Shown here in pieces: positions 1-9,702 of a stretch of DNA of 64,000 nucleotides. Origin of the DNA: Leifsonia virtsii (GTDB taxonomy: Bacteria; Actinomycetota; Actinomycetes; Actinomycetales; Microbacteriaceae). Under the pieces are notes generated by a model. It was not told the DNA's origin. It ran no database searches and was given only the letters and a program-made list of their open reading frames with translations. The first letter of the stretch is position 1, and each line of letters starts with the position of its first letter. The stretch covers positions 310,001 through 374,000 of the forward strand of contig NZ_JAROCB010000004.1 of the NCBI RefSeq assembly GCF_030433675.1. The letters are read 5' to 3'. The translations under genes and the position numbers were made by a program.

Positions 1-1080
1 CTCGCCGGGCACCGCCCGCTCGGGCTCGTCGGCGGGTCCACCGGGCTCATCGGCGACCCGCGCCCCTCCGCGGAGCGCACGCTGAACACGAAGGAGACCG
101 TCGCCGAGTGGGTGCGCTCGCTGCAGGCGCAGGTCACCCGCTTCCTCTCCGACGAGGGCGACAACGCCGTGCGCCTGGTGAACAACCTCGACTGGACCGC
201 TCCGCTGTCGGCGATCGACTTCCTGCGCGAGATCGGCAAGCACTTCCGTGTCGGCACCATGCTGAAGAAGGACGCCGTCGCCGCGCGCCTGAACTCCGAC
301 GAGGGCATCTCGTACACCGAGTTCAGCTACCAGATCCTGCAGGGCATGGACTTCCTGGAGCTCTACCGCCAGTACGGCTGCGTGCTGCAGACCGGCGGCA
401 GCGACCAGTGGGGCAACCTGACCAGCGGCACCGAGCTCATCCGCAAGGTGGAGGGCGCCCACGTGCACGCCATCGGGACGCCGCTGATCACGAACAGCGA
501 CGGCACCAAGTTCGGCAAGAGCGAGGGCAACGCCGTGTGGCTCGACCCGACCATGACGACGCCGTACGCGATGTACCAGTTCTGGCTCAACACCGACGAC
601 GCCGACGTGATCGACCGGCTCAAGGTCTTCACGTTCCTGTCGCGCGCCGAGATCGAGGAGTACGCGCAGAAGGTCGCCGACGAGCCGTTCAAGCGGGAGG
701 CGCAGCGCAGGCTCGCGTTCGAGGTCACGTCCCTGGTGCACGGTGCGGCGGCGACGGAGGCGGCGATCGCGGCCTCCCAGGCGCTGTTCGGCCAGGGCGA
801 GCTGTCCGAGCTGGATGCGACGACGCTCGAGGCCGCCCTGCGGGAGCTGCCCAACACGACCACGACCGAGCCGTCGTCGACCGTCGCCCAGGCGCTGGTC
901 GACACCGGGCTCACGGCGAGCCTCGGCGAGGCACGCCGCGCGGTGGCCCAGGGCGGCGTCTACGTGAACAACGCGAAGGTGGAGGACGCGGAGCGGACCA
1001 TCGGCTCCGACGTGCTTCCGGGCGACATGGTCGTGCTCCGGCGCGGCAAGAAGACGCTCGCGGGTGTCTTCGTCGCGTGA
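1..1080 (+). CDS. tyrS: Tyrosyl-tRNA synthetase, 5' end missing
   Basis: Class I aminoacyl-tRNA synthetase charging tRNA-Tyr in the cytoplasm. The frame is open from the first base, so the N-terminus with the HIGH signature lies outside the window; about 359 residues remain of roughly 430. The visible part begins in the nucleotide-binding fold (GGSTGLIGDPR, then ERTLNTKE). It continues through the tyrosine pocket (SYQILQGMDF, GGSDQWGNL) to KFGKS, the KMSKS-loop equivalent. It ends with an S4 RNA-binding domain (LGEARRAVAQGGVYVNN). It heads the housekeeping block, 22 bp before a small gene that has its own promoter-like element. Confidence 0.97.
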   Translation, partial: LAGHRPLGLVGGSTGLIGDPRPSAERTLNTKETVAEWVRSLQAQVTRFLSDEGDNAVRLVNNLDWTAPLSAIDFLREIGKHFRVGTMLKKDAVAARLNSDEGISYTEFSYQILQGMDFLELYRQYGCVLQTGGSDQWGNLTSGTELIRKVEGAHVHAIGTPLITNSDGTKFGKSEGNAVWLDPTMTTPYAMYQFWLNTDDADVIDRLKVFTFLSRAEIEEYAQKVADEPFKREAQRRLAFEVTSLVHGAAATEAAIAASQALFGQGELSELDATTLEAALRELPNTTTTEPSSTVAQALVDTGLTASLGEARRAVAQGGVYVNNAKVEDAERTIGSDVLPGDMVVLRRGKKTLAGVFVA

Positions 1081-1090
1081 CCCTCTGACG

Positions 1091-1096
1091 TACGGT
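1091..1096 (+). promoter_or_regulatory. Putative -10 element (TACGGT) of a leaderless transcript
   Basis: TACGGT fits the actinobacterial -10 pattern TAnnnT and is separated by only six bases from the ATG at 1103. Transcription would start at or next to the start codon. No clear -35 is visible. Confidence 0.4.
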
Positions 1097-1102
1097 TGAC
1101 CC

Positions 1103-1258
1103 ATGTCGGATGAGCAGCAGCCGGTTCCAGACGGCCTCGTCGACCGCCTGGACGTGATCGAGGAGCAGCCGCTGGCCGCGCGCGCGGAAGCGTACGCGCA
1201 GCTGCACGAGCAGCTCCACCGCACGCTGGAGGGCGACGACGAGCATGGCCGGGGCTGA
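1103..1258 (+). CDS. Small conserved-position hypothetical protein, 51 aa
   Basis: Encodes a 51-residue acidic, helical, soluble protein (MSDEQQPVPDG..., then LDVIEEQPLAARAEAYAQLHEQL). No known domain was recognised. The ATG follows a TACGGT -10-like element by six bases and has no Shine-Dalgarno sequence, as expected for a leaderless message. Its 3' end overlaps the start of tlyA by 14 bp in another frame, so its translation would feed into tlyA. Small genes at this position are common in Microbacteriaceae (from memory). Function unknown. Confidence 0.7.
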   Translation: MSDEQQPVPDGLVDRLDVIEEQPLAARAEAYAQLHEQLHRTLEGDDEHGRG

Positions 1259-2045
1259 CCGCCGGCTGGACGTGGCCCTCGCCGAGCGCGGCCTCGCCCG
1301 GTCGCGCTCCCACGCGGCGACCCTGATCGCCGAGGGACTGGTGACGGTGGACGGCCGCCCCGAGACGCGCGCCGCCGCCAAGGTGGGCGACGCGCAGGAG
1401 GTGCGGGTCGCCGGCGCGGACCACTACGTCAGCCGCGGCGCGCACAAGCTGATCGCGGCGCTCGACGCATTCGGCATCGATCCGTCCGGCCGAGTGGCGC
1501 TCGACGCGGGAGCATCCACCGGTGGCTTCAGCCAGGTGCTCCTCGAGCGCGGGGCCGCGCGCGTGATCGCCGTCGACGTCGGGCACGGCCAGCTGTCGCC
1601 CGCGCTGCGCGGCGAGGAGCGCCTGGAGTCGTACGAGGGCGTCAACGTCCGCTCGCTCAGCCCCGACGTGCTCGCGGGTCTCACCGGCGACGACGTTCGG
1701 CCGGAGCTCGTCGTGGCCGACCTCTCATTCATCTCGCTCACCCAGGTGCTGCAGGCCCTGGTAGCCACCGCCGTGCGCGGCGCCGACTTCGTGCTGCTGA
1801 TCAAGCCGCAGTTCGAGGTGGGCAGGCAGGGCATCCGGGAGGGCGTCGTCCGGGATGCGGGACTGCGCGCCGACGCCATCTCCGACGTGCTCTGGGCCGC
1901 GCACGACGCGGGTCTCGGAACGGCCGGACTGATCGCCTCCCCGATCGCCGGCGGCCACGGCAACCACGAGTACCTCGCCTGGTTCCGGGCCGGTGCGCAG
2001 GACCCTTCGGGGCTCCGCGACGAGGTGGCCCGGCTTTCGCGCTAG
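1245..2045 (+). CDS. tlyA: TlyA family rRNA (cytidine-2'-O)-methyltransferase
   Basis: Predicted S-adenosylmethionine-dependent 2'-O-methyltransferase modifying rRNA cytidines; TlyA-type methylation sets capreomycin/viomycin sensitivity in mycobacteria. The 266 aa length is normal for the family. An N-terminal S4 domain (about residues 4-65, RRLDVALAERGLARS) precedes an FtsJ-like Rossmann fold. That fold has SAM motif I ALDAGASTGGFSQVLLERGA, acidic VDVGHGQ, and the catalytic-region strands VVADLSFISL and LLIKPQFEVG. The ATG lies inside the end of the 51-aa gene, implying translational coupling. The family was once called hemolysin A; that activity is not inferred here. Confidence 0.93.
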   Translation: MAGADRRLDVALAERGLARSRSHAATLIAEGLVTVDGRPETRAAAKVGDAQEVRVAGADHYVSRGAHKLIAALDAFGIDPSGRVALDAGASTGGFSQVLLERGAARVIAVDVGHGQLSPALRGEERLESYEGVNVRSLSPDVLAGLTGDDVRPELVVADLSFISLTQVLQALVATAVRGADFVLLIKPQFEVGRQGIREGVVRDAGLRADAISDVLWAAHDAGLGTAGLIASPIAGGHGNHEYLAWFRAGAQDPSGLRDEVARLSR

Positions 2046-2133
2046 GTGAACGTTCTCCACAAACCCGGCCGGCGGGATCGCTTCCCAGCCGAAAACAGAC
2101 AGAATGGGAGGACGGCTTTCGAGAGGAGACGAC

Positions 2134-3060
2134 GTGACACAGATCGGTGGAGCGACGCGGTACATCCTCGTCGTCGCGCACACCGGTCGTGAAGACTCGC
2201 TCGAGGCGGGTGTCCGGGTGTCCCGGCAGCTGCTCGACGCGGGCGTCGTCCCCGTGCTCAGCGCCGACGAGCGGCGAGACCTGCTGGAGGCCGACCCGTC
2301 GCTCGACGCGGTCCTGGTGCTGGGCGACGACGTGCCGCCGAGCGAGCTGGAGCTGGTCATCGTGCTGGGCGGCGACGGCACCATCCTGCGGGCCGCCGAG
2401 CTGGTGCGCGGCTGCTCGGCCCCGCTGCTCGGCGTGAACCTCGGGCACGTCGGCTTCCTCGCCGAGAGCGAGCGCGACGACCTCGAGACCGCGGTCGCCC
2501 GCGGGCTCGCCAAGGACTACGAGGTCGAGGAGCGCATGACGCTCTCGGCGCGCGTCAAGGTCGGCCGCGAGGTCGTCTACGAGAGCTGGGCCCTCAACGA
2601 GGCCACGGTCGAGAAGGCGAGCCGCGAGCGGATGCTCGAGGTCGTCATCGAGGTCGACGGCCGTCCCATGTCGAGCTTCGGCTGCGACGGGGTCGTCATG
2701 TCGACGCCGACCGGCTCCACCGCCTACTCGTTCTCCGCAGGCGGTCCCGTGGTCTGGCCGGGCGTCGCCGCCCTGCTGCTCGTGCCGCTGAGCGCGCACG
2801 CGCTGTTCTCCCGGCCGCTGGTGGTCGACGCCGACTCGTCGCTCGCGGTCGAGCTGCTCGACCGCGCGGGCGGCGCCGGCATCCTCTGGTGCGACGGCCG
2901 CCGTCCGTTCGACCTCCCGCGCGGCGCGCGCGTCGTCGTGCGCCGGTCGCCGATCCCGGTGCGCCTCGCGCGGCTGCACCCCGGGCCGTTCACCGACCGT
3001 CTCGTGCACAAGTTCGACCTTCCCGTGACGGGATGGAGGGGGCCGGCCGGGCGTGACTGA
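2134..3060 (+). CDS. nadK: NAD kinase
   Basis: Phosphorylates NAD to NADP with ATP or polyphosphate. Shows the family hallmarks VLGGDGTILRAAE (catalytic GGDG) and a nucleotide-binding stretch TPTGSTAYSFSAGGP, followed by the conserved C-terminal beta domain. The GTG at 2134 is chosen because GAGGAG sits five bases upstream; an in-frame ATG at 2104 would add ten residues without such a site. The product is then 308 aa, normal for the family. The stop overlaps the GTG start of recN by eight bases, a gene order conserved in actinobacteria. Confidence 0.95.
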   Translation: MTQIGGATRYILVVAHTGREDSLEAGVRVSRQLLDAGVVPVLSADERRDLLEADPSLDAVLVLGDDVPPSELELVIVLGGDGTILRAAELVRGCSAPLLGVNLGHVGFLAESERDDLETAVARGLAKDYEVEERMTLSARVKVGREVVYESWALNEATVEKASRERMLEVVIEVDGRPMSSFGCDGVVMSTPTGSTAYSFSAGGPVVWPGVAALLLVPLSAHALFSRPLVVDADSSLAVELLDRAGGAGILWCDGRRPFDLPRGARVVVRRSPIPVRLARLHPGPFTDRLVHKFDLPVTGWRGPAGRD

Positions 3061-4795
3061 GGTGCGTGGAGGCATCGAGGAGATCTCGATCAGAGACCTT
3101 GGCGTCATCGCAGACGCTTCGCTGCCGTTGGGGCCGGGCTTCACGGCGATCACCGGCGAGACCGGCGCGGGCAAGACCATGGTCGTGTCCGCTCTCGGCC
3201 TGCTGCTGGGCGAGCGCGCCGACACCGGCGCGGTGCGCCTGGGCAGCACCCAGGCCTGGGTCGAGGGCCGCTGGCGCGTGCCCTCTGCGGGCGATGTCGT
3301 CGAGCGCGTGCGCGACGCCGGGGGAGACGTGGATGGGATCGACGCCGACGAGTCGGAGCTCGTGCTCAGCCGCTCGGTCTCGGCGGAGGGCCGTTCCCGC
3401 GCCGTCGTCGGCGGCCGCAGCGCCCCGGTCGCGGTGCTGACCGAGCTCGGCGAGCAGCTGGTGGTGGTGCATGGGCAGTCCGACCAGATTCGGCTCCGCT
3501 CCGCGATCGCGCAGCGGGCCGCGCTCGACCGCTTCGCCGGCCCCGCGTTCGCCGCGGCGCTCGACACGTACGAGCAGGTGTTCCACCGCTGGCGCGACAA
3601 CCGCGCCGAGCTCGACGAGCTGGTCGCGGATCAGGACCGCCGCGCCCGCGAGGCCGAAGACCTCCGCATCGCGATGGCCGAGATCGAGTCGATCGCGCCG
3701 CAGCCGGGCGAGGACGACGAGTTGGCCGAGCGCGCAGAGCGCCTCACCAACCTCGAAGAGCTGCGCCTCGCCGCGGCCGCCGCCCGAGAGCTGCTCAGCG
3801 CGGAGGAGTCCGAGGGGGCCGACGCGCTCGGCCTGCTCGACAATGCCCGCCGCCAGCTGGAACGCGTCGCGCCGCACGACTCCGCCCTGCAGCCGCTCGC
3901 CGACTCGGTCACCGAGGCAGGCTACCTGATCTCCGACATCGCGGCGCAGCTGTCCACCTACCTCGCCGCCCTCGACGCCGACGGCGCTCAGGAGCTCGAG
4001 GTCGTCCAGGAGCGCCGGGCCGAGCTCGCGTCGCTCGTGCGCAAGTACGGCCCCACCCTCGACGACGTCATCCGCACCCTCGAGACCGGCAGCCTCCGGC
4101 TCCTGGAGCTCGACGGCGACGCCGACCGCATCGACGAGTTGAGCCGCGAGGTCGAGGAGGACGCCGCCCTCGTGCGCGAGCTCGCCGCCGGCCTCAGCGC
4201 CGAGCGCACGACGGCGGCCGCGCGGCTGGCCGAGGCGGTCAGCGAGGAGCTTTCTGCCCTGGCGATGCCGGACGCGCGGATCGTCGTCGAGGTGACCCAG
4301 CGCGACGCCGACGACCTGACCACGTACAGCGCCACCGGCCGCGACCAGGTCGCGATCCTGCTGCAGCCGCATCCGGGCGCAGAGCCCCGCCCGCTCGGCA
4401 AGGGCGCGTCCGGCGGCGAGCTGTCGCGCGTGATGCTCGCGATCGAGGTCGTCATCGCCGGCAGCGACCCCGTGCCGACCTTCATCTTCGACGAGGTCGA
4501 CGCCGGCGTCGGCGGCGCTTCCGCCACCGAGATCGGCCGACGGCTCGCCCGCCTGGCCGAGTCCGCGCAGGTGATCGTCGTGACCCACCTGGCCCAGGTC
4601 GCCGCCTTCGCCAACAACCACCTCACGGTCGTGAAGGGCAGCGACGGCGCGGTGACCGCCTCCAGCGTCCGCCGCCTCGACGGCGACGAGCGCATCGCCG
4701 AGATGGCGCGCCTGCTCTCGGGCCTGCCCGACTCCGACAGCGGCCTCGCCCACGCCCGCGAACTCGTCGAGCTGGCGGCCGCGGCGCGCCGCTGA
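3053..4795 (+). CDS. recN: DNA repair protein RecN
   Basis: SMC-like ATPase acting early in recombinational repair of double-strand breaks. 580 aa. Walker A GETGAGKTM lies near residue 36, followed by a long coiled-coil region (charged, Glu/Arg/Leu-rich, about residues 150-400). The C-terminal ABC signature ASGGELSRV, Walker B TFIFDEVDAGVGG and His switch VTHLAQVA complete the head. The GTG start overlaps nadK by eight bases. No SOS box is apparent because the gene is embedded in the operon. Confidence 0.96.
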   Translation: MTEVRGGIEEISIRDLGVIADASLPLGPGFTAITGETGAGKTMVVSALGLLLGERADTGAVRLGSTQAWVEGRWRVPSAGDVVERVRDAGGDVDGIDADESELVLSRSVSAEGRSRAVVGGRSAPVAVLTELGEQLVVVHGQSDQIRLRSAIAQRAALDRFAGPAFAAALDTYEQVFHRWRDNRAELDELVADQDRRAREAEDLRIAMAEIESIAPQPGEDDELAERAERLTNLEELRLAAAAARELLSAEESEGADALGLLDNARRQLERVAPHDSALQPLADSVTEAGYLISDIAAQLSTYLAALDADGAQELEVVQERRAELASLVRKYGPTLDDVIRTLETGSLRLLELDGDADRIDELSREVEEDAALVRELAAGLSAERTTAAARLAEAVSEELSALAMPDARIVVEVTQRDADDLTTYSATGRDQVAILLQPHPGAEPRPLGKGASGGELSRVMLAIEVVIAGSDPVPTFIFDEVDAGVGGASATEIGRRLARLAESAQVIVVTHLAQVAAFANNHLTVVKGSDGAVTASSVRRLDGDERIAEMARLLSGLPDSDSGLAHARELVELAAAARR

Positions 4796-4853
4796 GGTGT
4801 TCCTCCGACGCATGCGCGCGGTGCTTACCGGCAGAACGCCCCTGTTCGCGTGA

Positions 4854-4859
4854 TAGGCT
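4854..4859 (+). promoter_or_regulatory. Putative -10 element (TAGGCT) upstream of pyrG
   Basis: TAGGCT matches TAnnnT and lies eight bases before the GTG at 4868, in the recN-pyrG gap. This would give a leaderless pyrG mRNA. No strong -35 was found. Confidence 0.4.
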
Positions 4860-4867
4860 GCAAGCCC

Positions 4868-6607
4868 GTGGTGGATTACTCAGACGCGGGCACATCGAAC
4901 GGCATTACCAAGCACATCTTCGTGACAGGTGGTGTCGTTTCTTCGTTGGGGAAGGGTCTCACGGCCGCCTCTCTCGGCAACCTCCTGACGGCCCGCGGAC
5001 TGCGCGTCGTCATGCAGAAGCTCGACCCCTACCTCAACGTGGACCCGGGCACCATGAACCCGTTCCAGCACGGCGAGGTCTTCGTGACCGACGACGGCGC
5101 CGAGACCGACCTCGACATCGGACACTACGAGCGCTTCCTCGACATCAACCTCGGCCAGTCCGCGAACGTCACCACCGGTCAGATCTACTCCAACGTGATC
5201 GCCAAGGAGCGCCGCGGCGAGTACCTCGGCGACACGGTGCAGGTCATCCCGCACATCACCGACGAGATCAAGCGCCGGATGCGGCTGCAGGCTCAGCCCG
5301 GCCCCGACGGCGAGCCTGCTCCCGACGTCATCATCACCGAGATCGGCGGAACGGTCGGCGACATCGAGTCGCAGCCGTTCATCGAGTCGGCCCGTCAGGT
5401 GCGCCACGAGCTCGGCCGGAAGAACTGCTTCTTCGTGCACGTCTCGCTCGTGCCGTTCATGAACGCGTCCGGCGAGCAGAAGACCAAGCCGACGCAGCAC
5501 TCCGTCGCCGCCCTCCGCTCCATCGGCATCCAGCCCGACGCGCTCGTGCTGCGCAGCGACCGGCCGGTCTCCGAAAGCAACAAGCGCAAGATCGCGCTCA
5601 TGTGCGACGTCGACGAGCAGGCCGTGGTCAACGCGGTCGACGTGCCGTCGATCTACGACATCCCGACCATGCTCCACGAGCAGGGCCTCGACGCGTACAT
5701 CATCGACCAGCTCGGCCTCGACAAGGCCGGCGACGTCGACTGGAACGGCTGGGCGCGGCTGCTGGAGGCGGTGCACGACCCGAAGCACGAGGTCACGATC
5801 GGCCTGGTCGGCAAGTACATCGACCTGCCCGACGCCTACCTGTCCGTCACCGAGGCGCTGCGCGCGGGCGGCTTCGCCCACCGCACCAAGGTGAAGCTGA
5901 AGTGGATCGCCTCCGACGACGCCCAGACCCCCGAGGGCGCCGCTGCCCAGCTGAGCGACGTGGATGCGATCTGCGTCCCCGGCGGGTTCGGGGTGCGCGG
6001 CATCGAGGGCAAGGTCGGCGCGCTGCGCTTCGCCCGTGAGAACGGCATCCCGGCGCTCGGCCTGTGCCTGGGCCTCCAGTGCATGGTCATCGAGTACGCC
6101 CGCCACGAGGCGGGACTGGCCGGTGCGTCGTCGTCGGAGTTCGACCCGGAGACCGAGTTCCCCGTGATCGCGACCATGGCGGAGCAGGTGGACATCATCG
6201 CCGGCGGCGACCTGGGCGGCACCATGCGCCTAGGGCTGTACCCGGCGAACCTCGCCGAGGGATCGCTGGTCTCCGAGCTGTATGGCGCCCCGGAGGCGTC
6301 GGAGCGTCACCGCCACCGCTACGAGGTGAACAACAACTACCGCGAGCAGATCGCCGACGCCGGCCTGTGGTTCTCCGGCACCTCGCCCGACGGGCACCTC
6401 GTGGAGTACGTGGAGCTGCCGCGCGACGTGCACCCGTTCTACGTCGGGACGCAGGCGCACCCGGAGCTCCGTTCGCGCCCGAACCGCGCGCACCCGCTGT
6501 TCGCGGGTCTCGTCGGTGCGGCGCTCGAGCGCCAGAAGGCCAGCCTGCTCTTCGAGGTCACCGAAGCCGACACCGAGGCCGAGGCCGAGCTGGCGGCCGA
6601 GGCCTGA
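4868..6607 (+). CDS. pyrG: CTP synthase (glutamine hydrolysing)
   Basis: Makes CTP from UTP, ATP and glutamine. The N-terminal synthase domain starts with [17 protein letters not shown] (P-loop-like) and contains [14 protein letters not shown] and [10 protein letters not shown]. The C-terminal class I glutaminase domain has the oxyanion loop [10 protein letters not shown], nucleophile Cys in GLCLGLQCM, and the His-Glu pair in AHPELRSRP. Length 579 aa, typical. The GTG at 4868 is preferred because it follows a TAGGCT element by eight bases; the frame is also open from GTG 4850. The stop overlaps the ATG of the NUDIX gene. Confidence 0.97.
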   Translation: MVDYSDAGTSNGITKHIFVTGGVVSSLGKGLTAASLGNLLTARGLRVVMQKLDPYLNVDPGTMNPFQHGEVFVTDDGAETDLDIGHYERFLDINLGQSANVTTGQIYSNVIAKERRGEYLGDTVQVIPHITDEIKRRMRLQAQPGPDGEPAPDVIITEIGGTVGDIESQPFIESARQVRHELGRKNCFFVHVSLVPFMNASGEQKTKPTQHSVAALRSIGIQPDALVLRSDRPVSESNKRKIALMCDVDEQAVVNAVDVPSIYDIPTMLHEQGLDAYIIDQLGLDKAGDVDWNGWARLLEAVHDPKHEVTIGLVGKYIDLPDAYLSVTEALRAGGFAHRTKVKLKWIASDDAQTPEGAAAQLSDVDAICVPGGFGVRGIEGKVGALRFARENGIPALGLCLGLQCMVIEYARHEAGLAGASSSEFDPETEFPVIATMAEQVDIIAGGDLGGTMRLGLYPANLAEGSLVSELYGAPEASERHRHRYEVNNNYREQIADAGLWFSGTSPDGHLVEYVELPRDVHPFYVGTQAHPELRSRPNRAHPLFAGLVGAALERQKASLLFEVTEADTEAEAELAAEA

Positions 6608-7233
6608 TGACCGCGGAGCTGAACGACCAGCCCTTCCGCCCGGAGATCGTCTCCACCGAGACGGCCTTCGAGGGGAGGATCTGGAACGTCCGCCGCGACG
6701 TCTTCCGCTACAACGGTGAGGAGATCACCCGCGAGTACGTCGACCACACCGGCGCCGTCGCCATCCTGGCGATGGACGACGACGGCCGCGTGCTGCTCAT
6801 CCGGCAGTACCGCCACCCCGTCCGGCACCGCGACTGGGAGATCCCGGCCGGGCTGCTCGACCAGGACGGCGAGGACCCGCTGGCCGCGGCGAAGCGCGAG
6901 CTGGGCGAGGAGGCCGACCTCGAGGCCGACGAGTGGAACGTGCTCACCGACGTGTTCACCAGCCCCGGCGGCAACGACGAGTCGATCCGCATCTACCTCG
7001 CGCGCGGCATCCGCCCCACCGGGTCCGCGTTCGACCGTGAGGCCGAAGAGGCCGACATCGAGCTGCGCTGGACGCCGCTCGACGAGGCCGTGGACGCGGT
7101 GCTGCAGCGCCGCGTCCACAACGCCCCGCTGATCATCGCCCTGCTGACCGCGCGCACCGCGCGGGAGCGGGGATGGAGCACGCTCGGCGGGGCGAACGAG
7201 CCCTGGCCGAGCCACCCCAAGCTGAGCAGATGA
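6607..7233 (+). CDS. NUDIX hydrolase, ADP-ribose pyrophosphatase-like
   Basis: Predicted to cleave ADP-ribose or related nucleoside diphosphate derivatives. 208 aa. The NUDIX box is visible as [18 protein letters not shown], with the catalytic REL-EE core intact; the usual final Gly is Asp. Upstream [18 protein letters not shown] is characteristic of ADP-ribose pyrophosphatases. ATG overlaps the pyrG stop (TGATG) and its own stop overlaps the xerD ATG, so three genes are translationally coupled. The exact substrate cannot be read from sequence. Confidence 0.9.
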   Translation: MTAELNDQPFRPEIVSTETAFEGRIWNVRRDVFRYNGEEITREYVDHTGAVAILAMDDDGRVLLIRQYRHPVRHRDWEIPAGLLDQDGEDPLAAAKRELGEEADLEADEWNVLTDVFTSPGGNDESIRIYLARGIRPTGSAFDREAEEADIELRWTPLDEAVDAVLQRRVHNAPLIIALLTARTARERGWSTLGGANEPWPSHPKLSR

Positions 7234-8135
7234 CCGTCGCGGCCGACGTCGACGCCTTCCTGCGGCACGTCGCCATCGAGCGCGGCCTCTCGGCGAACAC
7301 GGTGGCCGCCTACCGGCGCGATCTCGCCGTCTACGGCGGTTGGCTGGAGCAGCAGGGCGTCGTGGACGTCGCCGCGGTGACGCCGGCGACGCTCTCCGCG
7401 TTCGCCGTGCACCTCGGGACGCGGCAGGAGTCGCCGCTGACCGCGTCCTCCCTCGCGCGGATGCTGTCGACCGTTCGCGGCTTCCACCGCTTCCTGCTGG
7501 AGGAGGGCCGCGTGGAGGTGGACGCGGCGCGCGACCTGCGGCCGCCGAAGCTGCCGAGCCGGCTGCCGAAGGCGATCACGGTCGAGCAGGTGTCGGCGCT
7601 GCTCGCCGCCACGGACGGCGACGAGGTCGCGGACCTGCGCGACAAGGCCCTGCTGGAGCTGATGTACGCGACCGGCGCGCGCGTCAGCGAGGCGGTCGGG
7701 CTCAACGTGGACGACGTGATCGACACCGACGTCGTGCGGCTCACCGGAAAGGGCAGCAAGCAGCGCATCGTCCCGCTCGGCTCGTACGCGCAGGCAGCCG
7801 TCTCGGCGTACCTGGTGCGGGCGCGTCCCGTGCTGTCGGCACGCGGGCGGGCAACCCCCGCGCTGTTCCTCGGGATGCGCGGCGCGCGGCTGTCGCGGCA
7901 GAACGTGTGGCTGATCATCCGCGCCGCCGCGGAGCGCGCGAAGCTCGGCGTGGAGGTCTCGCCGCACACCCTCCGGCACTCGTTCGCAACGCACCTGCTC
8001 GCCGGGGGAGCCGATGTCCGAGTGGTGCAGGAGCTGCTCGGCCACTCCTCCGTCGCCACCACGCAGATCTACACGCTCGTCACCGCCGACACCCTGCGCG
8101 ACGTCTACGTCTCGGCGCACCCCCGCGCCCGCTGA
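7230..8135 (+). CDS. xerD: Site-specific tyrosine recombinase XerD
   Basis: Resolves chromosome dimers at dif near the terminus, normally with XerC and FtsK. 301 aa. The N-terminal SAM-like core-binding domain (residues 1-90, [17 protein letters not shown]) precedes the catalytic domain with Arg in [12 protein letters not shown], Lys in GKGSKQR, His and Arg in [13 protein letters not shown], His in LLGHSS and the nucleophile in QIYTLV. The ATG at 7230 overlaps the NUDIX stop as ATGA. The location next to parA and scpAB suits a replicon-maintenance role, and no phage context suggests an integrase. Confidence 0.94.
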   Translation: MTVAADVDAFLRHVAIERGLSANTVAAYRRDLAVYGGWLEQQGVVDVAAVTPATLSAFAVHLGTRQESPLTASSLARMLSTVRGFHRFLLEEGRVEVDAARDLRPPKLPSRLPKAITVEQVSALLAATDGDEVADLRDKALLELMYATGARVSEAVGLNVDDVIDTDVVRLTGKGSKQRIVPLGSYAQAAVSAYLVRARPVLSARGRATPALFLGMRGARLSRQNVWLIIRAAAERAKLGVEVSPHTLRHSFATHLLAGGADVRVVQELLGHSSVATTQIYTLVTADTLRDVYVSAHPRAR

Positions 8136-8147
8136 TCCGCTTCGCGA

Positions 8148-8158
8148 TTCGTGACGAA
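8148..8158. repeat. TTCGTGACGAA palindrome, member of a dispersed intergenic repeat
   Basis: An 11-bp perfect palindrome (central G) in the 32-bp gap between convergent xerD and the acetyltransferase gene. The same core TTCGTSACGAA occurs three times at 11934-11984 and once in the hairpin at 48745-48793. Confidence 0.6.
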
Positions 8159-8167
8159 CGCGCGGGG

Positions 8168-8695
8168 TCAGGGGAGGGTGCGGTGCCGGCGGCGCGGCGC
8201 GCGGCGGCGCAGCCACACGTAGACGGAGCCGCCGTCGAAGCCGGCCCGGCGCGTCGGGGCGAAGCCCAACTTGCGGAGCACGCCGAACGACGGCGCGTTC
8301 CAGGTCGCGACCGTCGCCCAGACCACGGGGAACCCGGCGTCGAACGCGGCGTCCGCCACAGCCGCCGCCGCCTCGGTGGCGTACCCGCTGCCGACGTGCC
8401 CGCGCAGCAGCTCGTAGGCGAGTTCCGGCTGCGCGGGGGTCGCACGGCCGACGACGAGGCCGCAATAGCCGACCGGTTCGCCCGTCCCGGCGAGCTCGAC
8501 CGTGTAGAGCCCGAAGCCGCGCTCGTCGAACGCGGCGCGCTGCGCGTCCAGCCGCTCGCGCTCCTCGTCGAGGCCTCCCGCCGCGCGGCCCAGCGGGTGC
8601 TCGGCCAGCAGCGCGAGGTTCCACTCCGCATCACGCCCGTCTCGCGGGCGCAGACGCAGGCGCGGGGTCTCCAGGGCGGACGGCATCGGCTGCAC
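8168..8695 (-). CDS. GNAT family N-acetyltransferase
   Basis: Predicted acetyl-CoA-dependent acetyltransferase of the RimJ/RimL type. 175 aa. Begins with the usual ETPRLRLRPRDGRD strand-helix. The acetyl-CoA loop region is YELLRGHVGSGYATEAAAAV, followed by WATVATWNAPSFGVLRKLGF, where NxxSxxVLxKLGF is a family hallmark. The basic C-terminus is RRRAPRRRHR. The GTG at 8695 is favoured because a TACGGT -10 element (8700-8705, minus strand) is six bases upstream; ATG 8686 is an alternative. Substrate unknown. Confidence 0.85.
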   Translation of the reverse strand: MQPMPSALETPRLRLRPRDGRDAEWNLALLAEHPLGRAAGGLDEERERLDAQRAAFDERGFGLYTVELAGTGEPVGYCGLVVGRATPAQPELAYELLRGHVGSGYATEAAAAVADAAFDAGFPVVWATVATWNAPSFGVLRKLGFAPTRRAGFDGGSVYVWLRRRAPRRRHRTLP

Positions 8696-8751
8696 CCGAC
8701 CACCGTACCGAACCGCCGGGCGCACGCCCCGCAAGCGGGGCACGGCGCGCA

Positions 8752-8757
8752 TAGACT
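8752..8757 (+). promoter_or_regulatory. Putative -10 element (TAGACT) of parA
   Basis: TAGACT is six bases before the TTG at 8764, the same arrangement as at other leaderless starts in this window. Confidence 0.4.
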
Positions 8758-8763
8758 GTTCCC

Positions 8764-9702
8764 TTGACAGAGCCCGTGATGAGAGGGATGAGGAACACCC
8801 AGGTGACGCGCAACGACGAGGTCGAGACCCAGCTTCCTGGCATGGATGACGCATCCATCGCCGTGAAGCCCGGGCCCACCGGTCGTCCGCTGCGCGCGTT
8901 CCCCGTGCCCGCCCCGCTCGCCCAGCACGGCCCGGCGAAGATCATCGCCCTGTGCAACCAGAAGGGCGGGGTCGGCAAGACGACGACCTCCATCAACCTG
9001 GGCGCGACGCTCGCCGACTACGGCCGCCGCGTGCTGGCCATCGACTTCGACCCGCAGGGCGCGCTCTCCGCCGGCCTCGGGGCCCAGACGCACGACGCCA
9101 CCACCATCTACGACCTGCTGCTGAACCGCAACGCGGACGTACAGGGAGCCATCCAGACCACCTCGGTGCCCGGCCTCGACATCATCCCGGCGAACATCGA
9201 CCTGTCCGCGGCCGAGGTGCACCTGGTCAACGAGGTGGCGCGCGAGCAGATCCTCGCCGGCGTGCTGCGCAAGGTGTCGAACGACTACGACGTCATCCTG
9301 ATCGATTGCCAGCCCTCGCTCGGCATCCTGACCGTGAACGCGCTCACCGCGAGCCACGGCGTGCTCATCCCGCTGGAGTGCGAGTACTTCGCGCTGCGCG
9401 GCGTCGCGCTCCTGATCGAGACGATCGACAAGGTGCGCGAGCGGCTGAACCCCGCGATCGAGCTCGACGGCATCCTCGCCACCATGTACGACTCGCGCAC
9501 GCTGCACTCCCGCGAGGTGCTGGAGCGCGTCGTCGACGCCTTCGGCGACCGGGTGCTCGAGACGGTGATCTCGCGCACGGTGAAGTTCCCGGACGCGTCG
9601 GTCGCCGCCACCCCGATCACGCAGTTCGCGCCGGAGCACCAGGCGGCGGAGGCGTACCGGCAGCTGGCGCGGGAACTGGTGTTCCGTGGCGCCGTCGCCT
9701 GA
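8764..9702 (+). CDS. parA: ParA/Soj-family chromosome partitioning ATPase
   Basis: Deviant-Walker ATPase that moves DNA cargo along the nucleoid. 312 aa from TTG 8764, supported by the -10 element six bases upstream; ATG 8779 or 8788 would also work. The deviant Walker A is CNQKGGVGKTTTSINLG (about residues 63-79), Walker A' is AIDFDPQGALS, and Walker B is VILIDCQPSLG. There is no parB neighbour; instead scpA starts inside its 3' end. This xerD-parA-scpA-scpB order is common in actinobacteria and marks a second ParA distinct from the one near oriC. Confidence 0.9.
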   Translation: MTEPVMRGMRNTQVTRNDEVETQLPGMDDASIAVKPGPTGRPLRAFPVPAPLAQHGPAKIIALCNQKGGVGKTTTSINLGATLADYGRRVLAIDFDPQGALSAGLGAQTHDATTIYDLLLNRNADVQGAIQTTSVPGLDIIPANIDLSAAEVHLVNEVAREQILAGVLRKVSNDYDVILIDCQPSLGILTVNALTASHGVLIPLECEYFALRGVALLIETIDKVRERLNPAIELDGILATMYDSRTLHSREVLERVVDAFGDRVLETVISRTVKFPDASVAATPITQFAPEHQAAEAYRQLARELVFRGAVA